Assembly (NCBI GenBank): GCA_945888325.1
Contig: CAMDAC010000003.1
Coordinates: 1-64,000 of the forward strand
DNA length: 64,000 nt
Source: Candidatus Sulfopaludibacter sp. SbA3
Lineage (GTDB): Bacteria > Pseudomonadota > Alphaproteobacteria > Caulobacterales > Hyphomonadaceae
Direction: 5' to 3'
Part shown: positions 51,420-61,179 of the stretch, piece after piece
Layout of the letters: every line of letters begins with the position of its first letter
Position numbering within the stretch: the first letter of the stretch is position 1
Program-made: the position numbers and the translations under genes
Notes under the pieces: generated by a model
What the model was told of the DNA's origin: nothing
Database searches by the model: none
The model's input: the letters and a program-made list of their open reading frames with translations, nothing else

Positions 51420-53341
51420 TGCGCACCTTACTCGCGGGCGGCCTCGGCGCCCTGATGCTCTCGGCCTGCGCCCTGTTCGAGGCGCCGCCGGAACTGCCGG
51501 CCGTCGGCATCCCGCTTGACCTTGAGGCGGCGCCGATGCCCGGCCCGGTGACCGCGACCGAAATCGAGAACGCCGCCTACCCGAAAATGGGCCAGCGCCC
51601 GGAAAGCGGCCACCCGATCGCCTCGCGCTCGGCGGTCGTCGCGCCCAACGGCGCGGCTGCCACCGCCCACCCGCTGGCGACCCAGACCGCGCTTGATGTG
51701 CTGAAAGCCGGCGGCTCGGCGGTAGACGCCGCGATTGCCGCCAACGCGATGCTCGGCCTCGTCGAGCCCACCGGAAACGGCATCGGCGGCGATCTCTTCG
51801 CCATTGTCTGGGATCCCAAGACGCAGAAGCTCTTCGGCTATAACGGCTCTGGCCGCGCGCCGATGGACGCAACCCTCGCGGATGCCCAATCGAAGGCGGA
51901 CGCCTTTGCCGAGGGCAAGAAGCTGCCTTCCTTCGGCACGATTACCGTCACGGTGCCGGGTGCGGTGGATGGCTGGTTTGCGCTGCACGAGAAGTTCGGC
52001 AAACGTCCGATGGCGGACAATCTGGCGCCGACCATCCGCTACGCCCGCGAAGGCGCGCCGATCCCGGAAATGATCGCCTGGTACTGGTCGCGCGGGCCCC
52101 TGCGTTTCGAGCCGGCCTTCGCGCGCGGCGAACTGGAAGAGTTCGACAACGCCAAGAAACTCTACTTCAGCCCTGCGCCAGTGGCCGGTTCGCTGTTCCG
52201 CAACCCGGACCTTGCCAACACGTTGGAAACTCTCGGGAAGAAGGGCCGCAACGAATTCTACAAGGGCATCATGGCCAAGAACATGGCCGCCTATCTCGGC
52301 CGGATCGGCGGCAAGCTCGACTATGACGACTTCAATGCCCACAAGGGCGAATGGGTGGAGCCGATCTGCGTCGAGTACCGCCAGGAAGTGGCCGTCTGCG
52401 AACTCGGACCGAACACGCAAGGCGTAGCGGCCTTGCAGATGCTCCAGATGCTCGAGCGCTTCGACCTCAAAGCCATGGGCTTCGGCTCTGCGGATGCGCT
52501 GACTGCCATGGTCGAAGCCAAGCGCCTCGCCTTTGCGGACCGTGCTGTCGGCTATGCGGATCCCAAGTTTTCAGGCATCGACCCCTCTATATTCGTTGCC
52601 CCCGGCTACAATGCCGGACGCGCCGAAGCGATCGACGTCAAGAAGGCCGCGCCATCCGTTGCTCCGGGCACGGAGATTACCGACGCCGCCCTGCGCGATG
52701 GCGACACGACCTACCTGACCGTTGCCGACAAGGACGGCATGATGGTCTCGCTGATCCAGTCGAACTATCGCGGCATGGGTTCGGGCCTGGTGCCGGACGG
52801 TCTCGGCTTCATGTTCCAGGACCGGGGCGAACTCTTCAGCCTCGACCCGGCACACCCGAACGTCTACGCCCCCGGCAAGCGCCCGTTCCAGACGATCATT
52901 CCAGCCTTCGCGCTGAAGAAGGACTATCCGAACTGCCAGGTCCGCGCGACGGCGCCGGAGCTTGCCTGCCCGTATGAGCCCTGGCTCGCCTTTGGCCTGA
53001 TGGGCGGCGCGCTGCAACCGCAAGGCCATGTACAGATCATCACCAACCTCGTCGATTTCGGCATGGGCCTTCAGGAAGCGGGCGATGCCGCGCGCTGGGA
53101 GCATGATGGCGGCTGCGAGCCGACCAACAAGCTCGGCGATGATTGCAATGTGGGCACCGGCAAGGTGCTGCTCGAACGCGGCCTCGCCGACGCCGCCGCG
53201 GAACTCGAGGCGCGCGGCTATACGGTCGAGTGCTGCGAAGCCAACTATGGCGGCTACCAGGCCATCATGCGCGACTTCGACAACGGCACCTGGATCGCCG
53301 CCACCGAAATGCGCAAAGATGGCAGCGCGGATGGGTATTGA
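51416..53341 (+). CDS. ggt: Gamma-glutamyltransferase family lipoprotein
   Basis: This 641-residue Ntn-hydrolase has a lipoprotein signal (GALMLSAC), the N-terminal subunit with GGSAVDAAIAANAMLGLVEPTGNGIGGDLFAIV, and the autoprocessing nucleophile Thr in GDTTYLTVADKDG. It hydrolyses or transfers gamma-glutamyl groups, for example from glutathione, in the periplasm. The C terminus has extra cysteines (DGGCEPTNKLGDDCN, VECCEANY), unusual for the family. Confidence 0.92.
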   Translation: MMRTLLAGGLGALMLSACALFEAPPELPAVGIPLDLEAAPMPGPVTATEIENAAYPKMGQRPESGHPIASRSAVVAPNGAAATAHPLATQTALDVLKAGGSAVDAAIAANAMLGLVEPTGNGIGGDLFAIVWDPKTQKLFGYNGSGRAPMDATLADAQSKADAFAEGKKLPSFGTITVTVPGAVDGWFALHEKFGKRPMADNLAPTIRYAREGAPIPEMIAWYWSRGPLRFEPAFARGELEEFDNAKKLYFSPAPVAGSLFRNPDLANTLETLGKKGRNEFYKGIMAKNMAAYLGRIGGKLDYDDFNAHKGEWVEPICVEYRQEVAVCELGPNTQGVAALQMLQMLERFDLKAMGFGSADALTAMVEAKRLAFADRAVGYADPKFSGIDPSIFVAPGYNAGRAEAIDVKKAAPSVAPGTEITDAALRDGDTTYLTVADKDGMMVSLIQSNYRGMGSGLVPDGLGFMFQDRGELFSLDPAHPNVYAPGKRPFQTIIPAFALKKDYPNCQVRATAPELACPYEPWLAFGLMGGALQPQGHVQIITNLVDFGMGLQEAGDAARWEHDGGCEPTNKLGDDCNVGTGKVLLERGLADAAAELEARGYTVECCEANYGGYQAIMRDFDNGTWIAATEMRKDGSADGY

Positions 53342-53984
53342 CCTTCCCGCGGAGGCGCCCCGCGACTGCCCTCTCTGCCCGCGCCTTGTTGCGTATCGTG
53401 AAGCGGTGCGCGCGAAAGAGCCCACCTGGTTCAACGGCGCGGTGCCAAGCTTCGGCAGCGAGACGGCAGAGCTTGTCATCGTCGGCCTGGCGCCCGGCGT
53501 GACGGGTGCCAACCGCACCGGCCGTCCGTTCACCGGCGATTGGGCCGGCGACCTGCTCTATGCCACGCTCGACAAGTTCGGCTTCTCCAAGGGCACCTAC
53601 GCCGCCGATCCCGGCGACGGCTTGAGGCTGAGCCGCGCGATGATCACCAATGCCGTGCGGTGCGTGCCGCCCGAGAACAAGCCGGTGGGCGAGGAGATCA
53701 ACACCTGCCGGCCTTTCCTGCAGGCGCGCCTCGCCGCGCTGCCGAAGCTGAAGGTCATCGTCTGCCTCGGCAAGATCAGCCATGATTCCACCCTGCGCGC
53801 GCTGGGCATGAAGCTCGGCCCGCATCCCTTCGGCCATGGCACCCGCTATGATGTGTCCGTGAACGGACGGCCGGTGGTGCTGCTCTCCTCCTACCACTGC
53901 TCGCGCTACAACACGAATACCGGCCGCCTGACCGCGGTGATGTTCGAAGACGTCTTCGCTGCCGCGAAGGAAGCCCTTGGCTAA
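53331..53984 (+). CDS. Uracil-DNA glycosylase, family 5 (UdgB) type
   Basis: This 217-residue Fe-S glycosylase has CPLCPRL (C13, C16) with further cysteines (VRCVPPENKP and EINTCRPF), the catalytic loop GLAPGVTGANRTGRPFTGDWAGDLL, and the C-terminal SSYHCSRYNTNTGRLT in place of the more usual HPSxxN form. It removes uracil and related bases from DNA. ATG 53331 overlaps the ggt end by 11 nt. Confidence 0.9.
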   Translation: MGIDLPAEAPRDCPLCPRLVAYREAVRAKEPTWFNGAVPSFGSETAELVIVGLAPGVTGANRTGRPFTGDWAGDLLYATLDKFGFSKGTYAADPGDGLRLSRAMITNAVRCVPPENKPVGEEINTCRPFLQARLAALPKLKVIVCLGKISHDSTLRALGMKLGPHPFGHGTRYDVSVNGRPVVLLSSYHCSRYNTNTGRLTAVMFEDVFAAAKEALG

Positions 53985-54011
53985 AGGCCCGGCATTGGCC
54001 ACTCTGGCGCC

Positions 54012-55031
54012 ATGGAAACGCTCGTTGATCTTGCCGCGCTCGCGAACTGGATGGATGCTCAGGGCCTCGGGTCCGGGCCGCTGGACGATGTCCAGCGCCT
54101 CGCCGGCGGCACGCAGAACATCCTCCTGAAATTCTCCCGCGCCGGGCGGTCCTATGTGCTGCGCCGCCCGCCGCCGGTGCTGCGCGCCAATTCCAACGAG
54201 ACGATGCGCCGCGAGGCGCGCATGCTCGCCGCCCTCAAGGGCACGGATGTTCCGCATCCGGAACTGATCGCCGCCTGCCCGGACGAGGGCGTCCTCGGCG
54301 CCGCCTTCTACCTGATGCAGCCCATCGACGGGTACAACCCGAGTACCGGCCTGCCCGAACCCTTCGCCTCCTCGCCTGAGCTGCGCCACCAGATGGGCCT
54401 CTCCCTTGTCGACGGCATCGCCGCCCTCGGCGCGCTGGACTATGTCGCCCTCGGTCTCACCGGGCTCGGCAAGCCGGACAATTATCTGGAACGCCAGGTC
54501 GGCCGCTGGAAGGCGCAGCTGGAGAGCTATGCCGAGTTCCCCGAATGGGACGGCCTGAAGGACCTGCCGGACATTGACGGCGTCAGCCGTTGGCTGGAAG
54601 AACACCGTCCACGGACATTCGCGCCCGGCATCATCCACGGCGATTATCACCTCGCCAACGTCATGTACCGGTTCGATGCGCCGCGCCTCGCCGCCATCGT
54701 GGACTGGGAACTGACCACCATTGGTGATCCGCTGCTTGATCTCGGCTGGCTGCTCGCCACCTGGCCGGAGGGCGAGGCCAGCGCCGTCTCCGTCACGCCC
54801 TGGGAAGGCTTTCCGTCTACGGATGAACTCGTCGCGCATTACGCAAAGCAGACGACGCGCGACCTCTCCCAGATCCACTGGTACGGCGTTCTGGCCTGCT
54901 ACAAGCTCGGCATCATCCTCGAAGGCACCTATGCCCGCGCCCGCGCCGGCAAAGCCCCGAAAGCCACCGGCGACCAACTCCATGCCAGCACCATCGGCCT
55001 GCTCGAACGCGCCAACCGCTGGATCCGCTAA
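54012..55031 (+). CDS. APH-family phosphotransferase (ACAD10/11-associated type)
   Basis: This 339-residue kinase-like protein has RRPPPVLRANSNETMRREARML at the N-terminal lobe, the catalytic HGDYHLANVM and the metal-binding VDWELTTIGDPLLDLGWLL. In bacteria such proteins often accompany acyl-CoA dehydrogenases for 4-hydroxy acid degradation; one candidate partner is at 26.7-28.0 kb. It lies 27 nt after the glycosylase gene and 23 nt before the ADH gene, so a common transcript is likely. Confidence 0.88.
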   Translation: METLVDLAALANWMDAQGLGSGPLDDVQRLAGGTQNILLKFSRAGRSYVLRRPPPVLRANSNETMRREARMLAALKGTDVPHPELIAACPDEGVLGAAFYLMQPIDGYNPSTGLPEPFASSPELRHQMGLSLVDGIAALGALDYVALGLTGLGKPDNYLERQVGRWKAQLESYAEFPEWDGLKDLPDIDGVSRWLEEHRPRTFAPGIIHGDYHLANVMYRFDAPRLAAIVDWELTTIGDPLLDLGWLLATWPEGEASAVSVTPWEGFPSTDELVAHYAKQTTRDLSQIHWYGVLACYKLGIILEGTYARARAGKAPKATGDQLHASTIGLLERANRWIR

Positions 55032-55054
55032 GCCCCGCACAAAGGACACGCCCC

Positions 55055-56098
55055 ATGAAAGCCCTCGTCTATCGCGGCCCCCGCGACATCGCCTACGAGA
55101 CGATGAAGGACCCCGAACTCCACGATGACCGCGACGCGATCATCAAGGTCGACAAGTGCGCCATCTGCGGCAGCGACCTGCACATCTACCACGGCGAAAC
55201 TTTCTCCGAGGATACCGGCTATTGCGTCGGCCACGAGGCAGTCGGCGAAGTGGTCGAGATCGGCCGCGGCGTGCGCCAGCTGAAGGTCGGCGACAAGGTG
55301 ATGATTTCTGCGGCGGTGGGCTGCGGCCAGTGCCGTTCCTGCCTCGCCGGCATCGTCAACCGGTGCGAGAGCAATGCGGCCGGTTGCTACGGCCTCTCGG
55401 CCAAACTCCAAGGCTGTCAGGCCGAAGGCGTGCGCGTGCCCGCAGCCGATTTCAATGCCCAGAAAATTCCGGATGGGATTACCGCCGACCAGGCCCTGAT
55501 GATGACCGACGCCCTCGCGACCGCCTGGTTCGGCGCGCGCAATGCCGACATCCAGCGCGGCGCAACGGTTGCGGTGGTCGGTCTCGGCCCCATCGGCCTC
55601 CTGGCCGCAGAAGCCGCCTTCATCATGGGCGCCGCGCGCGTGTTCGGTATCGATCTCGTGGAGGACCGCCGCGCCATGGGCCGCGCCTTCGGCATGGAAA
55701 CACCGGACCCTGCGATTGCGCGCGAGTACATCGCCGAGGCGACCAAGGGCCGGATGTGCGACAGCGTCATCGAAGCGGTCGGCCACTCCGCCACCATCCG
55801 CGCCTCGCTCGGGCTCGCCGGCCGCCGCGCAACGGTCTCGGTTGTCGGCGTCAACCAGGATCGCAGCTTTGACTTCCCGATGTCGAAAGCTTTCGGCATG
55901 GGACTGACCTTCCGTATCGGGACTTGTTCGGTGCCGCAGGAATGGCCGGAGCTGATCCCGCTGGTCCAGTCCGGACGGATCAAGCCGGAGCGCTATATCA
56001 GCCACACCCTTCCGCTCTCGGATGGAAAGCACGCCTACGACATCTTCGACCGCCGCGTCGACGGCGCGATGAAGATGGTATTCGATATGGGGCTCTAG
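55055..56098 (+). CDS. Zinc-dependent alcohol dehydrogenase (MDR)
   Basis: This 347-residue dehydrogenase has the catalytic zinc ligands in [14 protein letters not shown] and GHEAVGEV, the structural zinc cysteines [16 protein letters not shown], and the cofactor loop [20 protein letters not shown]. It resembles the glutathione-independent formaldehyde / threonine dehydrogenase-like group. The substrate is unproven. Its stop shares CTAG with convergent smpB. Confidence 0.92.
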   Translation: MKALVYRGPRDIAYETMKDPELHDDRDAIIKVDKCAICGSDLHIYHGETFSEDTGYCVGHEAVGEVVEIGRGVRQLKVGDKVMISAAVGCGQCRSCLAGIVNRCESNAAGCYGLSAKLQGCQAEGVRVPAADFNAQKIPDGITADQALMMTDALATAWFGARNADIQRGATVAVVGLGPIGLLAAEAAFIMGAARVFGIDLVEDRRAMGRAFGMETPDPAIAREYIAEATKGRMCDSVIEAVGHSATIRASLGLAGRRATVSVVGVNQDRSFDFPMSKAFGMGLTFRIGTCSVPQEWPELIPLVQSGRIKPERYISHTLPLSDGKHAYDIFDRRVDGAMKMVFDMGL

Positions 56099-56583
56099 CC
56101 CCCCTTGAGGATCCGCGCCTTGTCCCGCGCCCAGTCGCGCTTGGCTTCGTTCTCGCGCTTGTCATGCGCCTTGCGGCCGGTGGCGACGCCGATCAGCAGT
56201 TTGGCGCGTCCCTTGTCGTTGAAGTAAAGCTTCAGCGGCACGATCGTGCGGCCCGCCCGTTCGACTTCCTGCGACAGTTTTGAAAGCTGGCGCTTCGAGA
56301 CCAGTAGCTTCCGCTTGCGGCGCGGCTCATGGTTGAACCGGTTGGCGCCCGCATAGGTCTGGATCTCGGCATTGATCAGCCAGAGCTCGCCCTGCTCGAC
56401 CGAGGCATAGGCCTCGGCGATGTTCGCCTTGCCATCGCGCAAGGATTTAACTTCCGAGCCGACCAACATCACGCCCGCCTCAAGCGTATCCTCGACGGAA
56501 TACTCGCGGCGGGAGCGCCGGTTCTCGGCGACCATCCCGTCGGTGCGGCCCTTGACGGCTGGGGTCTTCGGCTTGGTGGCCAT
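56095..56583 (-). CDS. smpB: SsrA-binding protein SmpB
   Basis: This 162-residue tmRNA-binding protein is required for trans-translation. It has [60 protein letters not shown] and the basic C-terminal helix [20 protein letters not shown]. The start is ATG 56583; the longer track ORF is spurious. It lies 4 nt downstream of dapA and is probably co-transcribed. The tmRNA gene is not in this window. Confidence 0.97.
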   Translation of the reverse strand: MATKPKTPAVKGRTDGMVAENRRSRREYSVEDTLEAGVMLVGSEVKSLRDGKANIAEAYASVEQGELWLINAEIQTYAGANRFNHEPRRKRKLLVSKRQLSKLSQEVERAGRTIVPLKLYFNDKGRAKLLIGVATGRKAHDKRENEAKRDWARDKARILKGG

Positions 56584-56587
56584 GGTG

Positions 56588-57469
56588 CTAGATATTCGCG
56601 CCGGCATGGCGCAGCGCCGCGTCGATCTGCGCGCGGGCTTCGGCGTCCGGCGGCGTGATCGGCAGGCGTACCTCGTCCGTGCACAGACCCATCCGCGACA
56701 GCGCATACTTCGCAGGTCCCGGCGACGGTGAGCAGAACATGGCGCGGTGCAAGAGGACCAGCCGCTGGTTGATGGCGCGCGCGGTTTCGAGGTCGCCATC
56801 ATCAAACGCGGCATGCATTGCGGCGCAGGCTTCCGGCAGCACGTTGGCGGTCACCGAAATACAGCCCGCCCCGCCCATCGCCCGGTGCGCCAGCGCGCTC
56901 GAATCCTCGCCCGACAGCTGGATGAACTGTTCGTCCAGTCCGATGAGATGGCTGTGCAGCGCCACCCGCTCCATCTCGTCGCTCGCATCCTTGATGCCGA
57001 TGACGTTCGGCAGCGCCGCGAGCGCCGCCACGGTCTGCGGCATCAGGTCGACGATCGTGCGCCCCGGCACGTTGTAGACGAACACCGGCAGGGCGACCGC
57101 ATCATTGATCGCCTTGAAGTGGGCAAACAGGCCCGCCTGGTTCGGCTTGTTGTAATACGGGCAGACGACGAGCGCGGCGTCCGCACCCACCGCCTTGGCG
57201 TGGCGCACCAGGTCGATAGCCTCTTCGGTCGCGTTCGAGCCCGCGCCCGCGATCACCGGCACCCGGCCGGCAGCGACTTCAACACAAAGTGATACGACTG
57301 CCTTGTGCTCCTCGGTCGACAGCGTGGACGTCTCCCCGGTCGTGCCCACGGGCACCAGAGCGGCGGAACCACCGGCAATCTGGCGCTCCACCAGCGCTGC
57401 AAAGGCGGTCTTGTCCACAAGGCCATTCCGGAAAGGAGTGACAAGCGCAGGAATGGAACCGGAGAACAT
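56588..57469 (-). CDS. dapA: 4-hydroxy-tetrahydrodipicolinate synthase
   Basis: This 293-residue Schiff-base aldolase condenses pyruvate with aspartate semialdehyde in lysine/diaminopimelate synthesis. It has the active-site lysine K160 in VIGIKDAS, T44-T45 in [12 protein letters not shown]132 in VYNVPGRT and R137. It forms a conserved alphaproteobacterial group with smpB downstream and a divergent lytic transglycosylase. Confidence 0.96.
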   Translation of the reverse strand: MFSGSIPALVTPFRNGLVDKTAFAALVERQIAGGSAALVPVGTTGETSTLSTEEHKAVVSLCVEVAAGRVPVIAGAGSNATEEAIDLVRHAKAVGADAALVVCPYYNKPNQAGLFAHFKAINDAVALPVFVYNVPGRTIVDLMPQTVAALAALPNVIGIKDASDEMERVALHSHLIGLDEQFIQLSGEDSSALAHRAMGGAGCISVTANVLPEACAAMHAAFDDGDLETARAINQRLVLLHRAMFCSPSPGPAKYALSRMGLCTDEVRLPITPPDAEARAQIDAALRHAGANI

Positions 57470-57580
57470 CTTATTATTGCCAGTTTTTCAGGGATTCGTT
57501 TCAGGAAATCGTGGGAAATGCGTGCTAGGCTCCACAGCTTGGATTGTCACGCTTTGGTACAGAAATAAACATAGGCCGTT

Positions 57581-59695
57581 ATGACACTTACCCGGAATTT
57601 CGTAGTTTTTGTGTCGATGGCGGCGCTCCTGGCCGGCGCAGCCGTCGCGGCCGCGCCCGAGACGCCGAGCCTTAAGCCGGGGAAAAACCTCCCCGTTCAG
57701 GCACCTGAAACCGTGCTGTCCGTTAACACGTCCACCCCGATGGCGACCCCGGTCCTGTCGGCGGCGCCCACCACGCCGCTCCCCGTGCTCCGCCAGAAAT
57801 CCGGCAGCGTGCTCTACCTCGCCCGCGCCCTCAGCGCCGCCGAACGCAGCCAGTGGACCGAACTCTCGGCCCTGCAATACGCCGCGCCCGACCCGGTCCT
57901 CAAGAACCTCATCATGTGGAAGCGTGCCAGCGAAGGCGTGCCGGGCATGACCTTCGACGAGCTGAACCTCGCCCTCACCATGCTCGAGGGCTGGCCGCAG
58001 ACCTCCAAGATGCGCCAGCGCGCCGAGGAGATCATCGAACTGTCGGCGCTTGATGCCCGTGCGCGCGTGGAATGGCTGGACAAGTCCGGCCCGCAGACTG
58101 GCGCCGGCAAGGTCGCGCTGGCCAACGCGCTGCGCGAGGTGGGCGACCGCACGCGATCCGATACCGTCATCAAGGATGTCTGGCGCAACCACTCCCTGGA
58201 AAACGACCTGCAGCGCGTCGTCCTCGCTCGCTACGGCCAGACGCTCAGCCAGGACGATCACCGCGCCCGCGCCGATTTCCTTCTGTGGACCGGCCAGACC
58301 AGCGCGGCCGAAGCCCTGAAGCCCCAGCTCGCGGCCGACTACCGCAAGCTCGTCGATGCCCGCATCGCCCTCGCCAAGCGGACCAAGGCTGTGGACGCCG
58401 CCATCCAGGCCGTGCCGGACCATCTGCAGACCCATCCGGGCCTTCTCTATGAGCGCGCCAAATGGCGCCGCCAGAAGAAGGTCGACGGCGTCTCCGACCT
58501 GCTGCGCCAGATCGACGGCAAGGACGTGCCCGCTGCCGGTCGCGGCAAGCTCTGGGACGAGCGCGCCATCGCGACGCGCGAAGAACTGAAGCTGCGCAAC
58601 TATACCCGCGCCTACCAGCTCGCCGCGCCGCACGGCATGAACACGGGCGCCGACTTTGCCGACGCCGAATGGCTTGCCGGCTGGATCGCCCTGCGCCTCA
58701 ACGGCGACGCCACCCGCAGCCTCGGCCACTTCGAGGCGATGACCGCCGGCGTCTCCAGCCCCGTCAGCCTTGCGCGCGGATACTACTGGACCGGTCGCGC
58801 CCGCGACGCGCTGGGCCAGGCCGAACCCGCCCTCGCCGCCTACGGCGCCGCCTCGACCCACAAGTACACCTATTATGGCCAGCTCGCCTCCGAACGGATG
58901 GGCGACAAGAAGGTCGATCTCGGCGCGCCGCCTGTTCCGACAGCGGAGGAAATCGCCCGCTTCAACGACATGCCGGTCGTGCAAGGCATGCGCCTCCTCG
59001 GCGAGGCTGGCGAGACCGAGAGCTTCCGGCACTTTGCTTTCTTCCTGGATGACCAGCTCACGAACCCGGTCGACTACGAACTGCTCTCGGACCTGACCAA
59101 CCAGTTCACGTCGCCGGATGTCGGCGTGCGCGTCGGCAAGGCAGGTCTTCAGAAAGGCGTGGTCGCTCCGCGCGCCGCCTATCCCGTGCTCAATCCCGCG
59201 ATCAGCCGCAAGCCGGACGTCGAGCGCGCCTTCGTGCTCGCCATCACGCGGCAGGAGAGCGAGTTCAATCCCAAGGCCCAAAGCTCCGTCGGCGCCCGCG
59301 GCCTGATGCAGTTCATGCCCGCCACCGCGCGCAATGAAGCGCGCCTGCGCGGCATGCCCTACCAGCAGTCCTGGCTGACGGATGATCCGGGCTACAACAT
59401 GACGCTTGGCGGCCTGCACCTCGACACGTTGCTCAAACAGTTCGGTGGCAGCTACATTATGACCGCCGCGGCCTACAACGCCGGCCCTTCACGCCCCAGC
59501 CAGTGGGTGCGTGATTATGGCGACCCGCGCACCGGCCAGATCGATCCGATCGACTGGGTGGAATTCGTGCCCTTCTCCGAGACCCGCAACTATATTCAGC
59601 GCGTCCTCGAGAACATCCAGGTCTACCGCCACCGCCTCTCCGGCCAGCCGGAAGACATCCGCCTCGGCGAGGACCTGAAGCGCGGCCGGAAGTAA
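57581..59695 (+). CDS. Slt70-type soluble lytic transglycosylase
   Basis: This 704-residue periplasmic protein has a signal peptide (FVSMAALLAGAAVAAAPE), a long superhelical alpha-rich doughnut region with TPR-like repeats, and a C-terminal catalytic domain with the Glu in ITRQESEFNPKAQSSVGARGLMQFMPATA and AAYNAGPSRPSQWV. It cleaves peptidoglycan glycans to 1,6-anhydro products. It is divergent from dapA. Confidence 0.94.
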   Translation: MTLTRNFVVFVSMAALLAGAAVAAAPETPSLKPGKNLPVQAPETVLSVNTSTPMATPVLSAAPTTPLPVLRQKSGSVLYLARALSAAERSQWTELSALQYAAPDPVLKNLIMWKRASEGVPGMTFDELNLALTMLEGWPQTSKMRQRAEEIIELSALDARARVEWLDKSGPQTGAGKVALANALREVGDRTRSDTVIKDVWRNHSLENDLQRVVLARYGQTLSQDDHRARADFLLWTGQTSAAEALKPQLAADYRKLVDARIALAKRTKAVDAAIQAVPDHLQTHPGLLYERAKWRRQKKVDGVSDLLRQIDGKDVPAAGRGKLWDERAIATREELKLRNYTRAYQLAAPHGMNTGADFADAEWLAGWIALRLNGDATRSLGHFEAMTAGVSSPVSLARGYYWTGRARDALGQAEPALAAYGAASTHKYTYYGQLASERMGDKKVDLGAPPVPTAEEIARFNDMPVVQGMRLLGEAGETESFRHFAFFLDDQLTNPVDYELLSDLTNQFTSPDVGVRVGKAGLQKGVVAPRAAYPVLNPAISRKPDVERAFVLAITRQESEFNPKAQSSVGARGLMQFMPATARNEARLRGMPYQQSWLTDDPGYNMTLGGLHLDTLLKQFGGSYIMTAAAYNAGPSRPSQWVRDYGDPRTGQIDPIDWVEFVPFSETRNYIQRVLENIQVYRHRLSGQPEDIRLGEDLKRGRK

Positions 59696-59803
59696 GCAAA
59701 ACTGTTGACCGCGCGCAGGCCTTGGCTCGCGCACGACAATAACCGGCCTTGCGTACCAGCGCTCCCGATGCTCAGAACAATGTGAGCTGAGGGAGCGCGT
59801 CTG

Positions 59804-61072
59804 GTGTCCATTCTGAAATCTTTGTCGGCCCGCGTGCTGATCGCGCTGGCCCTGGGTCTCGGCATCGGCGCCTTCCTCGGCAGCAGCGGCAATGTACCCG
59901 GTTGGCTCGCCTCGACCACAGAAGCCATCGGCTCGCTCTGGCTCGGCTTCCTGCAAATGACGGTCATCCCGCTGGTCTTTGCGCTGCTGGTCGTCGGCGT
60001 GGCGGCCGTGTCGGATGCCATGTCTGCCGGGCGGCTGACGGCGAAAGCGCTCGCCTGGTTTGCGGGACTGCTGGCCGGCGCCATCGTGCTGACCTTCCTC
60101 GTCTACGAAGCCGTGCTCGCGGCCTGGCCGGTGGATGCCGAAAGCGCCCGCCTGCTCGTCGCAGGCGCCACCGGCGCCGATGCCCCGCCGCCTCAGGCCA
60201 TCGAGTTCGGCGCCTGGCTGAAATCCCTGGCGCCTTCGAACCCGGTGGCTGCGGCCGCCGGCAACGCCATCCTGCCGCTGGTGATCTTCGCGCTGTTCTT
60301 CGCCTTCGCGGTCACGCGCCTGCCGGAGCATCAGCGCACGATCCTTGTACAGATGTTCGACGCGGTGGCGGACACAATGATCGTCATCGTCAAATGGGTG
60401 CTGCTCGCCGCCCCGCTCGGCGTCTTCGCCCTCGCCCTCACGCTCGGACTGCGCGGGGGTCTCGGCTCGACCGGCGCCCTCTTCCACTATGTGCTGCTTG
60501 TCTCTGCAGGCTGCATTGTCACCGTGCTCGCCTGCTACCCGCTCGCCGCCCTCTTCGGCCGGGTCGGCCCGCTGCGTTTCGCCCGCGCGATTGCCCCGGC
60601 GCAGGTCGTCGCCTTCTCGACCCAGTCGTCCATCGGCACGCTGCCGGTGATGGTTGAATGCGCCCGCAAGAACCTCGACGTGCCGGAGCATGTCGCCGGC
60701 CTCGTCCTGCCGCTCGCCGTCGCCGTGTTCCGCCAGACCAGCCCGGTCGCCAACCTCGCGGTCGTCCTCTTCATCTGCCATGTCTCCGGCATCCAGCCGA
60801 CACCGGCCCAGTTCGTGGCAGCCGGACTCGTCGCCTTCGCGGTCTCGATCTCGTCGGTCGGCCTGCCCGGCCAGGTCAGTTTTTTCGTGTCGGTGGCGCC
60901 GATCTGCCTCGCCATCGGTGCCCCGATCGAGCTGCTGCCGCTCCTCCTCGCCGTCGAAGTCATCCCGGACATCTTCCGTACCGTCGGCAACGTCACCGCC
61001 GACCTGATGGTCACCACCATCCTCAATCACGGTGACAAGGGCGTGCGCGTCATCGCGCCGGAAACCGCTTAG
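59804..61072 (+). CDS. Dicarboxylate/amino acid:cation symporter (DAACS)
   Basis: This 422-residue transporter of the GltP/DctA family has helices with FLQMTVIPLVFALLVVGVAAVSDA, the hairpin serine-rich QVVAFSTQSSIGTLPVMVE, and the substrate-binding VFRQTSPVANLAVVLF and VAPICLAIGAPIELLPLLLAVEVIPDIFRTVGNVTADL. It imports glutamate, aspartate or C4 acids with Na+ or H+. It starts with GTG 59804 after TGAGGGAG. Confidence 0.93.
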   Translation: MSILKSLSARVLIALALGLGIGAFLGSSGNVPGWLASTTEAIGSLWLGFLQMTVIPLVFALLVVGVAAVSDAMSAGRLTAKALAWFAGLLAGAIVLTFLVYEAVLAAWPVDAESARLLVAGATGADAPPPQAIEFGAWLKSLAPSNPVAAAAGNAILPLVIFALFFAFAVTRLPEHQRTILVQMFDAVADTMIVIVKWVLLAAPLGVFALALTLGLRGGLGSTGALFHYVLLVSAGCIVTVLACYPLAALFGRVGPLRFARAIAPAQVVAFSTQSSIGTLPVMVECARKNLDVPEHVAGLVLPLAVAVFRQTSPVANLAVVLFICHVSGIQPTPAQFVAAGLVAFAVSISSVGLPGQVSFFVSVAPICLAIGAPIELLPLLLAVEVIPDIFRTVGNVTADLMVTTILNHGDKGVRVIAPETA

Positions 61073-61121
61073 CCCCTTTCCCCCATTCCCCCATGCCGCT
61101 ACGCTGAATCCGGAATGCTCC

Positions 61122-61140
61122 ATAAGTCGGGCTGACTTAT
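61122..61140. promoter_or_regulatory. Perfect dyad before the M20 gene
   Basis: ATAAGTC-GGGCT-GACTTAT forms a 7-bp perfect inverted repeat, 50 nt past the symporter stop and 40 nt before the amidohydrolase start. It could be an operator or the stem of a transcript end (GGCTTTTGT follows). Confidence 0.4.
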
Positions 61141-61179
61141 AGAGGCTTTTGTGGACGGTTCATGGACTGGGGAACGGCG

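Noticed and set aside
57488-59419. 643-codon minus-strand ORF opposite the lytic transglycosylase
   Set aside because: Antisense shadow; Slt catalytic domain is unambiguous on the plus strand.
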